DNA from: Candidatus Kryptoniota bacterium
Lineage (GTDB): Bacteria > Bacteroidota > Ignavibacteria > Kryptoniales > JAKASW01
Direction: 5' to 3'
Assembly (NCBI GenBank): GCA_024641705.1
Contig: JAHECO010000007.1
Location: 80,917-144,916 of the forward strand
Length of the DNA: 64,000 nt
Every line of letters begins with the position of its first letter. Positions within the stretch are counted from its first letter, which is position 1. The notes below the pieces were generated by a model, which saw nothing but the letters and a program-made list of their open reading frames with translations, was not told the origin of the DNA and searched no databases. The position numbers were made by a program, and so were the translations under genes. Positions 35,140 through 43,939 of the stretch are shown here, one piece after another.

Positions 35140-37260
35140 CTAGTCCTGCCTGAATATCTTCGACCGGTTATCTTCGATCGACGCCGTCTCCTTCAGATGT
35201 TGGAGCCAGTCGTTGACAATCCGCGCCTTCTCTCTCTGCATCAGCTGCTGCATGAGAGTCAGCCGCTGGATTTTGAAGGCGGTCGTGTCGAACGGCGTCT
35301 TGCTCAGAAGCTGCATGACATACACTCCCGAGTTGCCCTCGAACGCGGGTGAAACCTGCCCGGGCTTCAGTCTAGTTGCCTCGGCCAGGAACGCGTAATC
35401 TCTCCCGACGCCGGCCACATAGCCGGAATACCTGAAATCTCCCGTCACGCTGTAGTTCAGCCGTGAGTCGAGCCGGGCCAAAGCACTCAGGCTGTCGCCC
35501 GCGGGTAGTTTCTTCTTGAGCTGCTCGGCGTAAGAGAGTGCCTTGTCGAACTGCTTCTGCCTTATAATCTTCGATTTTATCTGGGCGGATACCTTGTCGA
35601 AGGGGGTGACCGATGCGTCCTTGATATCGCTGATCATGAAAACGCCGTATCCCTGCGGGAGTGTCGTTATGTCGCTGATGTCGCCGAGCGATCCATCGAA
35701 CGTCCAGTCGGCGAGCACCTTGTTGCTCCCGATCGAAGGTATGAAATCTCCCTTTGTGAACGGAGGGGTCTGATTAATCTGGGCTCCGATCGTGTTGGCA
35801 GCCGTGGCGAACCCGTCCTGCTTTGCTATGTAGATAAAATCTTCGGCATGCTGCTTCAAAACGTCCTTGGTCTGCTGGGAAGCCTTTATGCTCATCTCGA
35901 TATCGGCGACCTTGAGCTCGCGCGAGTCCTTTCCGAGGACCTTTATTATGTGAAGGCCGAACTGCGTTCTCACCGGACCGATGACCTGTCCAACTCTCCC
36001 GCGGAATGCCGCATCCTCGAAGGGTTTCACCATAGCGCCTTTCCCGAACCATCCGAGGTCACCGCCGTTCCTTGCAGAGCCCGGGTCCTGCGAGTATTCC
36101 CTGGCAAGCGCAGCGAAGTCGCCGCCTGACCTGGCTTCCTTCAGTATCTTGTCGGCCAGCTTGTAAGCAGAGACGGAATCGGGTCCCGGTGGGACCTGCA
36201 GAAGGATGTGCGCGGCGTTCACGTACTCGTTCTTGCCGTTTTGCTGGTCGATTACTTTTATCAGGTGGTATCCGTCCTGGCCGAGGAAAGGCCCAACCAC
36301 TTCGCCCTTCTTCGCGTCGAATGCCTTAGTCTCCACGATCGGGTCGAGCTGGCCATGGCTGACAAACTTATCGTTGTAGGGGGTCTCGGAGTATTCTTTC
36401 ACGAGGTCCAGGAAGTTTGTCCCGCCGTGCGCCAGCACCGCGGCCTGGTCCATCTCATTCTTTACCTGGGTGCTGTCGTCTTGTGAGGGCCTGATCGGGA
36501 ACAGCACGTATTTCAGACTCCTGGTTGCCTGTGTTCTGAAATCATCCTGGTGGGAAGAATAATAATCTCTCATTTCCGATTCGGATACCTGGATCGATGA
36601 ATCGGGGAAGAGAACTGCCGGCGGGAACATGACGTACCCGGCATTGAGCTTCTGGCTCTGCTCGGCGAACTGCATGCGTAACTGTTCTTCCGGGATCCTT
36701 ACGGCGCCGAACAACCTGGCAGTAAGTTTGTCCTGCAACCGCTGGGCCTTCAGGTAGGTTTGTATGTTCGACCAGAACTGCTGCACTTCGGGACGGTTTG
36801 AAGCAAGAGCTTCCTGCAGTATCTGCCGGTTGAGGTGCCCGGTTGAATCCTCGAAGTTTCTTTTTACGACATCCGGTAAACTCTCGGGATTTTGCGTGAC
36901 CCAGTTTACGATTTCCTGGTCGGTGACGAAGACTCCGAGCCTGCGAGCGGCCTGATCGACGAGGATCTGGTTGACAAGCCCATCCCAGACCTGGTCGCGG
37001 AGTTGAGCCATCGTCTTGTCGTCCGGATCCTGCTTTGTCGCAGACTTGTACTGGTCGATTGAGTTCTGGAGGTCCTTCTCAAATTCCTGGTAGGTTATTT
37101 CCTGCCCGTTGACCTTTCCGACTATGTTACCCGTGTACTGTCGTCCCTGACGGCCGGTAATGTCCATGCCCCACTCGAACACGATCATTGCGATAAAAAG
37201 AATAGCAAGACCAATCAAGATCGCGGGCATATTGTCCCGCATTCTAGTCATTATTGGCAT
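35140..37260 (-). CDS. ppiD: PpiD/SurA-type periplasmic peptidyl-prolyl isomerase
   Basis: 706 residues. N-terminal TM anchor (about 10-30), SurA-N/chaperone region from VNGQEITYQEFEKDLQ (about 50-200). One clear parvulin domain has AAHILLQVPPG (about 352) through GDLGWFGKGAMVKPFEDAAF to QFGLHIIKV (about 440). A second, degenerate parvulin-like part ends PAFEGNSGVYVMQLLSK. This is the PpiD layout, a folding helper near the Sec exit. The orientation is opposite to secDF but nearby. Confidence 0.92.
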   Translation of the reverse strand: MPIMTRMRDNMPAILIGLAILFIAMIVFEWGMDITGRQGRQYTGNIVGKVNGQEITYQEFEKDLQNSIDQYKSATKQDPDDKTMAQLRDQVWDGLVNQILVDQAARRLGVFVTDQEIVNWVTQNPESLPDVVKRNFEDSTGHLNRQILQEALASNRPEVQQFWSNIQTYLKAQRLQDKLTARLFGAVRIPEEQLRMQFAEQSQKLNAGYVMFPPAVLFPDSSIQVSESEMRDYYSSHQDDFRTQATRSLKYVLFPIRPSQDDSTQVKNEMDQAAVLAHGGTNFLDLVKEYSETPYNDKFVSHGQLDPIVETKAFDAKKGEVVGPFLGQDGYHLIKVIDQQNGKNEYVNAAHILLQVPPGPDSVSAYKLADKILKEARSGGDFAALAREYSQDPGSARNGGDLGWFGKGAMVKPFEDAAFRGRVGQVIGPVRTQFGLHIIKVLGKDSRELKVADIEMSIKASQQTKDVLKQHAEDFIYIAKQDGFATAANTIGAQINQTPPFTKGDFIPSIGSNKVLADWTFDGSLGDISDITTLPQGYGVFMISDIKDASVTPFDKVSAQIKSKIIRQKQFDKALSYAEQLKKKLPAGDSLSALARLDSRLNYSVTGDFRYSGYVAGVGRDYAFLAEATRLKPGQVSPAFEGNSGVYVMQLLSKTPFDTTAFKIQRLTLMQQLMQREKARIVNDWLQHLKETASIEDNRSKIFRQD

Positions 37261-37559
37261 ATTAGGAAATCTTCCTCTCGAACAAAGTTTCCCCGAAAAA
37301 GTGTTCCTTCGTCGGGTTTGGTTGAAGACTGTTCAGCAGTAAAGCTTCGATTCGCCTCCGCGGGCGAGGCCGGCGTCAGGTCAGGTATCTCTCTACACGG
37401 CCGGGTGTCGCATGTGCCGGAGATTCAATGGCTTTGCCGCTTTGGAACAAAAATATAACCGCAAGGCGCCTGAAAATCAATTTACGCGATTTTCTGGGGG
37501 CGGTAGGCAGCCGTGGGACGTTAGATCTTCCGACTTGCTTTCTCGACCCGGGTTGATTA
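37261..37559. other. Divergent intergenic region ppiD / ars operon
   Basis: No supported gene. It should hold the ppiD promoter and the arsR promoter; a 7-bp palindromic candidate operator follows at 37560-37581. No consensus promoter could be assigned with confidence. Confidence 0.45.
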
Positions 37560-37581
37560 CATTTCGATAGTTGACGAAATG
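37560..37581 (+). promoter_or_regulatory. Candidate ArsR operator
   Basis: Perfect inverted repeat CATTTCG - ATAGTTGA - CGAAATG ends 13 bases before the arsR start. The dyad of short arms with an 8-base centre is what ArsR/SmtB repressors bind. The position would block initiation, so autoregulation and derepression by As(III) is the expected behaviour (inference). Confidence 0.65.
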
Positions 37582-37594
37582 AAGGATTAAGGAA

Positions 37595-37942
37595 ATGAAC
37601 AGGCAAGTCGTAAAGTTGTTCAAGGCGCTCGGGGATCCTAACCGCATACGGATCATCAAGATGCTGGAGGAACGAGATCTCTGCGTCTGCGAGGTGAGGG
37701 AAATCCTCGACCTTTCCAATTCGACCGTCTCGAAACATCTGTCTATCCTTCACGACGCAGGACTCATTACTCAGACGAAAGAGGGGAAATGGGTGAATTA
37801 CGGCCTGAACTCAAAGTCGGATATCGATATGGTCCGGTCCGTAATCTCCATGCTCAAGTCTTCTCTTCTTGACGACGATGTGATCCGAAAGGATTCTGAA
37901 TTCGTGAAGAAGGTGGACCGGAACGACATATGTCAGGTCTGA
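37595..37942 (+). CDS. arsR: ArsR-family metalloregulator
   Basis: 115-residue winged-helix repressor. ALGDPNRIRIIKML and the recognition helix LSNSTVSKHLSILHDAGL are classical. DLCVCEVREIL (about residues 29-39) is the ELCVCDL-type arsenic-binding site (Cys-x-Cys). TAAGGAA lies upstream. It heads the gene run thioredoxin-like, permease, arsC, acr3. Confidence 0.93.
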   Translation: MNRQVVKLFKALGDPNRIRIIKMLEERDLCVCEVREILDLSNSTVSKHLSILHDAGLITQTKEGKWVNYGLNSKSDIDMVRSVISMLKSSLLDDDVIRKDSEFVKKVDRNDICQV

Positions 37943-38011
37943 CGTCGCCGTGCCTCGGCTGCGAGGCGGCGGCTCTTCAATGCTAACATCATTCAAACAA
38001 AGAGCTGAAAA

Positions 38012-38260
38012 ATGATTATCAAAGTCTTAGGGTCGGGATGTCCCAACTGCAAAACCCTGGAGCGTCGCGCCATGCAGGCGGTTGAGGAGTTGAACGTCCG
38101 GGCCGAAATCGCTGAGGTGAGGGATTTCAAGGAAATTGCGTCGTACGGGGTAATGCATACTCCTGGGCTCGTCATAAACGAAAAAGTCGTCTCAGCCGGA
38201 CACGTCCCAAAAGTTGAAGAGATAAAATCCCTTATCATGCAAAACATGGAAACGGCCTGA
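38012..38260 (+). CDS. Small thioredoxin-like protein (redox-active disulfide family)
   Basis: 82 residues with active site GSGCPNCKTLERRA (Cys10, Cys13) and cis-Pro in MHTPGLVINEKVV. This MTH895/TM0996-type protein commonly accompanies permeases of the next type in arsenic clusters. Its stop overlaps the permease ATG by one base (TGATG), so the two are coupled. Confidence 0.88.
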   Translation: MIIKVLGSGCPNCKTLERRAMQAVEELNVRAEIAEVRDFKEIASYGVMHTPGLVINEKVVSAGHVPKVEEIKSLIMQNMETA

Positions 38261-39273
38261 TGCTGAAATCGAAATCGCGGTGGCAGGCTCTTGGCTTTGT
38301 CGCGGGGCTATTGGCCCTGTATTGGTTCCTTCAACCGTTCGTTGACCTTATCCTGTCTTTGTTCCCACTTGAAAACGGGAGCCGCCTGGCGGATGCCGTT
38401 CGCTTCTTCGTGTTCGAGGCTCCCAAGGTGCTCCTGCTTCTTGCAATAGTGGTCTTCGTTGTCGGGATAGTGAGGAGCTATTTCTCTCCGGAAAGGACGA
38501 GGCGGCTGCTGGCAAACAGGTCTTCGCTTGTCGGTAATTTCATGGGAAGCACACTCGGGATCGTCACCCCATTCTGCTCCTGTTCGGCCGTGCCGCTTTT
38601 TATAGGCTTCGTCGAAGCGGGTGTCCCGCTCGGAGCAACGTTCTCTTTTCTCATCGCCGCACCGATGATAAACGAAGTCGCAGCAGTGCTCCTGCTCGGC
38701 CTCTTCGGGTGGGAAACAACTCTCTTATACATTTCCACGGGACTCTCCATCGCGATCCTCGCAGGCTTCATTATCGGGAAGCTCAGACTGGAGCGTTATG
38801 TGGAAGAATGGGTGTACTCGGCAAAAGGGCCCGTGTCAGTTCCGGAAAGCAGGATGGATTTCGACGGCAGGATTCACTATGCCTTCGTTGCAGTCAGAGA
38901 CATCGTCGGAAAGGTCTGGCCATATGTCGTGGCAGGAATAGCGGTAGGTGCCGGAATTCATGGCTATGTTCCTGGTGATTTCATGTCCGGCATAATGGGC
39001 AAGTCCGCCTGGTGGGCCGTCCCCGTGTCTGTCGTCATAGGAGTCCCGTTGTATTCAAATGCCGCAGGCATTATCCCGATAATGCAGGCGCTGCTCGAGA
39101 AGGGTGTATCGCTGGGTACTGCGCTCGCCTTCATGATGTCCGTTATTGGACTATCTTTCCCGGAGACTATTATCCTGCGCAAGGTGCTCAAACTCCGATT
39201 GATCGCGGTTTTCGTCGGGGTCGTTGCTGCTGGGATAATGACTGTAGGATATCTTTTCAATTTCATCTACTGA
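38260..39273 (+). CDS. ArsP/UPF0718-type permease
   Basis: 337 residues, about eight TM helices. TPFCSCSAVPLFIGFVEAGV (about residues 104-123) is the family's Cys-rich TM motif, and GVPLYSNAAGIIPIMQALLE the repeat in the second half. Characterised relatives (ArsP) export trivalent organoarsenicals; many others are uncharacterised. Pairing with a small thioredoxin suggests the motif cysteines need reduction (inference). In the ars operon between arsR and arsC. Confidence 0.87.
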   Translation: MLKSKSRWQALGFVAGLLALYWFLQPFVDLILSLFPLENGSRLADAVRFFVFEAPKVLLLLAIVVFVVGIVRSYFSPERTRRLLANRSSLVGNFMGSTLGIVTPFCSCSAVPLFIGFVEAGVPLGATFSFLIAAPMINEVAAVLLLGLFGWETTLLYISTGLSIAILAGFIIGKLRLERYVEEWVYSAKGPVSVPESRMDFDGRIHYAFVAVRDIVGKVWPYVVAGIAVGAGIHGYVPGDFMSGIMGKSAWWAVPVSVVIGVPLYSNAAGIIPIMQALLEKGVSLGTALAFMMSVIGLSFPETIILRKVLKLRLIAVFVGVVAAGIMTVGYLFNFIY

Positions 39274-39296
39274 CTCATGCGCGTCCGAAGGCAATC

Positions 39297-39722
39297 ATGA
39301 AAAAGCGAATCCTTGTGCTCTGCACAGGCAATTCATGCCGCAGCCAAATGGCTGAAGGGATTCTAAAATCGTTCGATGATGAGCTGGAAGTGTTCTCGGC
39401 GGGAACGGCGCCGGCATTCCGCGTTCACCCGAAAGCCGTAGCGGTGATGAAGGAAATAGGAATCGACATCTCGCGGAACAGCACGAAGAACGTTTCGGAG
39501 TTCCTCTCTCAGCCGTTCGATTACGTCATTACCGTATGCGACAATGCCAGGGAGACCTGTCCGTTCTTCACAGGGAAGGTAGGCAGGCGCCTGCATATGG
39601 GATTTGAGGACCCGGCCGGAGCCATCGGTACGGAAGAAAAAATACTCACGATGTTCAGGAAGGTCCGTGACGAAATCAGAGAAGAGTTCCATGATTTCTA
39701 CCTCGCTGAACTGAAAGGATAG
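39297..39722 (+). CDS. arsC: Arsenate reductase, thioredoxin-coupled LMW-PTP type
   Basis: 141 residues. The P-loop is VLCTGNSCRSQMAEG (catalytic Cys9-type plus Arg), and the redox Cys pair lies in VCDNARETCPFF (about 80-91), as in S. aureus-type ArsC that uses thioredoxin. Converts As(V) to As(III) for export by the next gene. The upstream in-frame region belongs to the permease; ATG 39297 is the real start. Confidence 0.94.
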   Translation: MKKRILVLCTGNSCRSQMAEGILKSFDDELEVFSAGTAPAFRVHPKAVAVMKEIGIDISRNSTKNVSEFLSQPFDYVITVCDNARETCPFFTGKVGRRLHMGFEDPAGAIGTEEKILTMFRKVRDEIREEFHDFYLAELKG

Positions 39723-39817
39723 CGCAGTGAAGGAAGCGATACAGATTGCTGCAGGGCATAATGAGCCGGTGATAGGTCAGGTCCTCAACGGCCTCCAGGA
39801 AAGGCGGTGAGCTAACC

Positions 39818-40876
39818 GTGCAAGCGCTGCCTAAGAAGCTCTCCTTTTTTGACCGATACCTGACCCTCTGGATTTTCCTGACTATGTTTCTCGGTGTCGC
39901 CGTGGGGTCGGTGTTCCCGCGTATTGCCGGCTTCTGGGACTCGATGACTTCCGGAACGACAAACATACCGATAGCGATCGGATTGATATTGATGATGTAT
40001 CCGCCTCTCGCGAAAGTCAGGTACGAAGAACTCCCGAAGGTGTTCAGGAATGTCAGACTCCTCCTCCTATCTCTCCTTCAAAATTGGATAGTCGGGCCGC
40101 TTGTGATGTTTTTCCTTGCCGTCGTTCTTCTCCCCGATAAGCCGGACCTGGCGGTCGGCGTTATACTCGTCGGGCTGGCCCGGTGTATCGCCATGGTCCT
40201 GGTATGGAACGATCTTGCAAAGGGAGACTCCGAGCTGGCGGCAGGACTGGTGGCGTTCAACGCGATCTTCCAGGTGTTCTTCTACTCCTTTTACGCTTAC
40301 GTCTTCATAACGGTTCTTCCTCCAATAGTGGGAATGAAAGGAATGGTTGTGAAGGTATCGGTACCGGAAATCGCGGGGACCGTCCTTGTTTACCTCGGCA
40401 TCCCTTTCGCGGCCGGAATCCTGACGCGGTGGATCATGGTGAAACTGAGGGGGAAGGAATGGTACCACATGAAATTCGTGCCGAGGCTTTCCGTTCTGAC
40501 TCCGGTTGCCCTTCTTTTCACGATCTTCGTGATGTTTTCGCTGAAGGGAGAAAAAATCGTTGAACTCCCGCTCGACGTTATTCGCGTCGCGATCCCGTAC
40601 TCATTTTACTTTGCTATTATGTTTTTTGTGACGTTCTTCCTCGTCAGAAGGATGGGGGGATCGTACGAGAAGTCGGCGACGATGGCGTTCACTGCGGGCA
40701 GTAACGACTTCGAACTCGCAATCGCGGTTGCAGTCGCGGTGTTCGGGATAAACTCCCCGGCCGCATTTGCCACGGTAATCGGTCCGCTGGTCGAGGTGCC
40801 GGTGCTCATAAGCCTTGTCGACGTTTCGCTATGGTTCAGGAAGAGATTCTTTCCCGAAGCCTCGGAAGCGGATTAG
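39818..40876 (+). CDS. acr3: ACR3-family arsenite efflux transporter
   Basis: 352 residues, ten predicted TM helices of the BART superfamily. [18 protein letters not shown] (about residues 126-143) includes the conserved Cys that takes part in As(OH)3 transport, and [19 protein letters not shown] is the second signature. GTG 39818 follows AGGCGGTGAG. It pairs with arsC to give reduction plus export. Confidence 0.93.
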   Translation: MQALPKKLSFFDRYLTLWIFLTMFLGVAVGSVFPRIAGFWDSMTSGTTNIPIAIGLILMMYPPLAKVRYEELPKVFRNVRLLLLSLLQNWIVGPLVMFFLAVVLLPDKPDLAVGVILVGLARCIAMVLVWNDLAKGDSELAAGLVAFNAIFQVFFYSFYAYVFITVLPPIVGMKGMVVKVSVPEIAGTVLVYLGIPFAAGILTRWIMVKLRGKEWYHMKFVPRLSVLTPVALLFTIFVMFSLKGEKIVELPLDVIRVAIPYSFYFAIMFFVTFFLVRRMGGSYEKSATMAFTAGSNDFELAIAVAVAVFGINSPAAFATVIGPLVEVPVLISLVDVSLWFRKRFFPEASEAD

Positions 40877-41215
40877 GATACTTCGGGAAATAACGTGTTT
40901 GCAGTGCGGCCCATGCTGTTCTCTGGGCACCTCTCAACGCCCGGCGAAATTGCTTCCCTTCCGCCGACACCCTGACCATAGTGAGGCGGTGGATCGAAAC
41001 ACGACTTTCCCTGACTTTGCATCGGACTGCAGCGCCATATCGATCCCAGCGTCCCCCCGTGGGTTTTTCCGAAAGTGAGTTGAATGACGCGGACGAAGGA
41101 CTCATTGGCAGGAAGGAGACTCAGAACTCTGCTTTCGTTATAACTCTCTGTAATATCTACCCTATTGACTGTTAAGACTGTACGACCCGAAAGCCCAGGC
41201 GGCTCACCCTGCGTC
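40877..41215. other. Intergenic region acr3 - MITE
   Basis: No coding region with support: the short frames here lack ribosome sites and family features. Nothing else recognisable before the MITE target duplication at 41216. Confidence 0.5.
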
Positions 41216-41223
41216 GGATTTCG

Positions 41224-41636
41224 GGTAGTGTCCTAGTCTATTTATTATCCTGAATCCAAAACCTTCCTCTGTATTTCGCGTCCCGCCCCGCGAAACGCGT
41301 GGTAAATTCAAGCGTGGTGAAGCGCCGTACCATCCACGCATCTGCCTCTTTGCATCCAACCATCAAACACGTCATTCTGAACCTCGCGAAGCGAGGTGAA
41401 GAATCCAGTCCCAGGGAAACTTGTTGATCCTACTGTTCTGGATTCTTCAGTCGTCCGTCCCACTTCACGGGACGGACTCCTTCAGAATGACATTTTGTTT
41501 TTCAAAATAAGCGCATGTGAGCATTCATTTGGCCAAAATAGGCGGCATTCAAACTAGAACGCTAGCCTTCTCTTGATACCTCCTCCGAATCAGTTCTTAA
41601 CCTCTCGAATCCGAGATTCGAGATTAGGACACTACC
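41224..41636. mobile_element. 413-bp MITE with IS1-family ends
   Basis: Terminal inverted repeat GGTAGTGTCCTA...TAGGACACTACC matches the ends of the full IS1-family element at 49518-52291. It is bounded by an 8-bp direct repeat GGATTTCG (41216-41223 and 41637-41644). No transposase or other ORF. The interior holds a GTCATTCTGAA-type palindrome (41371-41491). Probably mobilised in trans by the IS1-family transposase. Confidence 0.88.
41371..41491. repeat. GTCATTCTGAA palindromic repeat nested in the MITE
   Basis: Begins GTCATTCTGAAC and ends TTCAGAATGAC, with inner pairs GAAGAATCCA/TGGATTCTTC and ACCTCGCGAAGCGAGGT. The same plan (outer GTCAT..., inner ATCC/GGAT) forms the core of the 125-bp insertions at 27888 and 46631, so this is a third, diverged family member. 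Confidence 0.75.
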
Positions 41637-41707
41637 GGATTTCGGGTTAGCTTGCTTTACTTTCGGTGCGGTATTAACTTTTGCGGACAAAACCGAACAC
41701 TGTTTTT

Positions 41708-41751
41708 AGAATCCACATCCGGCATCCGCGAGGGATTGGGATGTGGATTCT
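41708..41751 (+). promoter_or_regulatory. 13-bp hairpin in the leader of the FabL-like gene
   Basis: Perfect arms AGAATCCACATCC / GGATGTGGATTCT with an 18-base loop, ending 20 bases before the ATG and 5-8 bases before the ribosome site GAAGGAG. It could be a translation-control stem, an operator dyad or another small palindromic repeat. Confidence 0.55.
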
Positions 41752-41771
41752 TCTGAAGGAGCAAAATATAA

Positions 41772-42608
41772 ATGAAGCAAGAACCTAAATTCAAATCTTC
41801 CGATTGGGCGCTGATCCTCGGTGCGTCGAGCGGCTTCGGGGGCGCGACGGCTGTGGAACTGGCGAAAGCCGGTATGAGTATTTTCGGCGTACACCTGGAT
41901 CGGGCAGGCACCATGCCCATCGTACAGCAGATCATCAAGGACATCAAGCATCACGGCAGCCAGGCAGCCTTTTTCAACATAAATGCGGCCGATCCCATCA
42001 AGCAGGACGAGGTACTCGACGAAATCGCGGAACAGTTTTCGAAAGAGACCGGATCGACGGTGCGCGTGCTTGTACACTCGCTGGCTTTCGGCACTCTGAA
42101 GAGGTTCATCGGAAAAACCGCCGAGGAATGTGTAAGCAAGGCGCAGATGGAAATGACCCTCGACGTCATGGCTCATAGTCTGGTGTACTGGACGCAGGGT
42201 CTGATGACGAGGAACCTGATGAAGAAAGGCGGAAGGATTTTCGCGATGACAAGCTCGGGCGGACACACGGCCATCCCGTACTACGGGGCTGTCTCGGCCG
42301 CGAAGGCTGCTCTCGAATCGCACATAAGGCAGCTTGCTGTGGAACTTGGTCCGCTCGGCATCACCGCGAACGCGATCATGGCGGGCGTGACGGACACTCC
42401 GGCGCTGAGAAAGATACCCGGCAACCAGGAGATGCTGCACGTCGCAAAGTCCAAGAACCCCGGAGGCAGGTTGACAACTCCGGAGGACGTCGCCAAGTCG
42501 ATTGCGCTCCTGTGCGACGAGAATGCCTCCTGGATTTCCGGCGGTGTCATAGGAGCCGACGGCGGCGAAGACATCGTCAGCTATGTCGGTCAGAAACCTG
42601 GATCTTAG
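41772..42608 (+). CDS. FabL-like short-chain dehydrogenase (enoyl-ACP reductase III type)
   Basis: 278 residues. Rossmann loop ILGASSGFGGATAVELAKAG (about 15-34), and an active site PYYGAVSAAKAAL in which the second Tyr and the Lys are separated by six residues. That Tyr-x6-Lys spacing is typical of enoyl-ACP reductases FabI/FabL rather than ordinary SDRs (Tyr-x3-Lys). The late segment GITANAIMAGVTDTPALRKIPG is close to FabL. If so it carries out the last reduction of fatty-acid elongation. GAAGGAG upstream. Confidence 0.78.
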   Translation: MKQEPKFKSSDWALILGASSGFGGATAVELAKAGMSIFGVHLDRAGTMPIVQQIIKDIKHHGSQAAFFNINAADPIKQDEVLDEIAEQFSKETGSTVRVLVHSLAFGTLKRFIGKTAEECVSKAQMEMTLDVMAHSLVYWTQGLMTRNLMKKGGRIFAMTSSGGHTAIPYYGAVSAAKAALESHIRQLAVELGPLGITANAIMAGVTDTPALRKIPGNQEMLHVAKSKNPGGRLTTPEDVAKSIALLCDENASWISGGVIGADGGEDIVSYVGQKPGS

Positions 42609-42673
42609 TACCTTCCAATAAGGGCTGTTCCTCCTAGCGGGCTTCACGGGCAATTCTTATGAAAGGAGTGGGT

Positions 42674-43816
42674 ATGTTCGACTTCGAGTTTACCGAAGAA
42701 CAAAAAATGTTGCGGGAAACAGTCCGCGATTTTGTCAAATCCGAATTAAAACCGCGCGCAAGCGAGATCGACCGGCAGGAAACGATCCCGGTCGAAATCA
42801 TCAACAAGCTCAAAGAGCTAGGATTTCTGGGAGTAGCCTTCCCCGCCGAATATGGCGGGAGCGGGTTCGGTGAGGTTGGGTACTGCGTTCTCCAGGAAGA
42901 AATTGGAAGAGGCTGCCTGTCGACGGCCACTTTCGTCGGTGCTCACCAATCTATCGGGTCCAACGCGATCTTCATCGGCGGAAGCGAGGAACTGAAGAAG
43001 AAGTATCTCGTGCCTCTAGCCGAGGGGAAGAAGATCGCCGCGTTCGCCCTCACGGAAGTTCTCGCCGGTTCGGACTCGTTCAACCTGAGAACGCGGGCCG
43101 AGCAGGACGGGACCGACTGGGTGCTGAACGGCGAGAAGATGTGGATCACCAACGGCTCGATAGCCGACGTGGTTTCGCTTTTTGCCCGGACCGAACGAGG
43201 TATCACCGGGTTTGTCGTAGAAACCGGAATGAAAGGGTTCCATGCCGGCCCGCCGGAAAAGAAGATGGGAATACGCGGGAGCGCGACTGCACCGATTACG
43301 CTCGAAAACGTCCGCGTCCCGGCAGAGAACATGATCGGGCAGGATGGGCGTGGGTTCCTGGTGGCCATGAAAACGCTCGACGCAGGGAGGCTCGGTCTGG
43401 GCGCGGCATGTCTCGGAGCCGCGAAAGAACTCCTCGAACTATCCACAAAGTACGCCAAAGAGCGGAGGCAGTTCGATTCGGCCATCGCCAATTTCGAAGC
43501 GATACAGTGGATGCTTGCCGACATGGCGACCCGGATTTACTGCATGGAATCGATCGTCTACAGGACCGCCGCCGCCTACCAGGAGGGCAAGGCCATCTCC
43601 AGGCAGTCGGCAATGGTGAAGCTCGTATGCTCGGAAGGGCTCGATTTCGTAGCCGATTGTGCCGTGCAGATCCACGGAGGAATGGGATATTCACGCGAGA
43701 TGCCGATCGAAAGGTTCTACCGCGATTCACGTATCAACCGGATCTTCGAAGGAACGAACGAAATCCAGAGACTCGTGATAGCCAAGGACGTAATCAAGAA
43801 AAACGGGTTGACTTAG
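42674..43816 (+). CDS. Acyl-CoA dehydrogenase
   Basis: About 380 residues, FAD flavoenzyme of fatty-acid or amino-acid catabolism. [20 protein letters not shown] and [18 protein letters not shown] form the middle beta domain. [21 protein letters not shown] and the catalytic-Glu motif [18 protein letters not shown] close the protein, as in short/medium-chain enzymes. ATG 42674 is chosen because AAAGGAGTGGGT precedes it; an ATG 15 bases earlier is in frame. Confidence 0.95.
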   Translation: MFDFEFTEEQKMLRETVRDFVKSELKPRASEIDRQETIPVEIINKLKELGFLGVAFPAEYGGSGFGEVGYCVLQEEIGRGCLSTATFVGAHQSIGSNAIFIGGSEELKKKYLVPLAEGKKIAAFALTEVLAGSDSFNLRTRAEQDGTDWVLNGEKMWITNGSIADVVSLFARTERGITGFVVETGMKGFHAGPPEKKMGIRGSATAPITLENVRVPAENMIGQDGRGFLVAMKTLDAGRLGLGAACLGAAKELLELSTKYAKERRQFDSAIANFEAIQWMLADMATRIYCMESIVYRTAAAYQEGKAISRQSAMVKLVCSEGLDFVADCAVQIHGGMGYSREMPIERFYRDSRINRIFEGTNEIQRLVIAKDVIKKNGLT

Positions 43817-43939
43817 CCCGAAGCCAGGATCGGTTCAAACTTCAAACGCAACAATCCCTTAACGCGGCTTCCTTTTTTGCGGGAGCAGGTGCGAATCGTC
43901 TGTCTTTCAGCGGTGGGTCAAACATCATATATTTATGGT

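Noticed and set aside
39727..39810. 27-codon ORF between arsC and acr3
   Set aside because: It has a GTG start without a clear ribosome site and no similarity I can name; too short to support.
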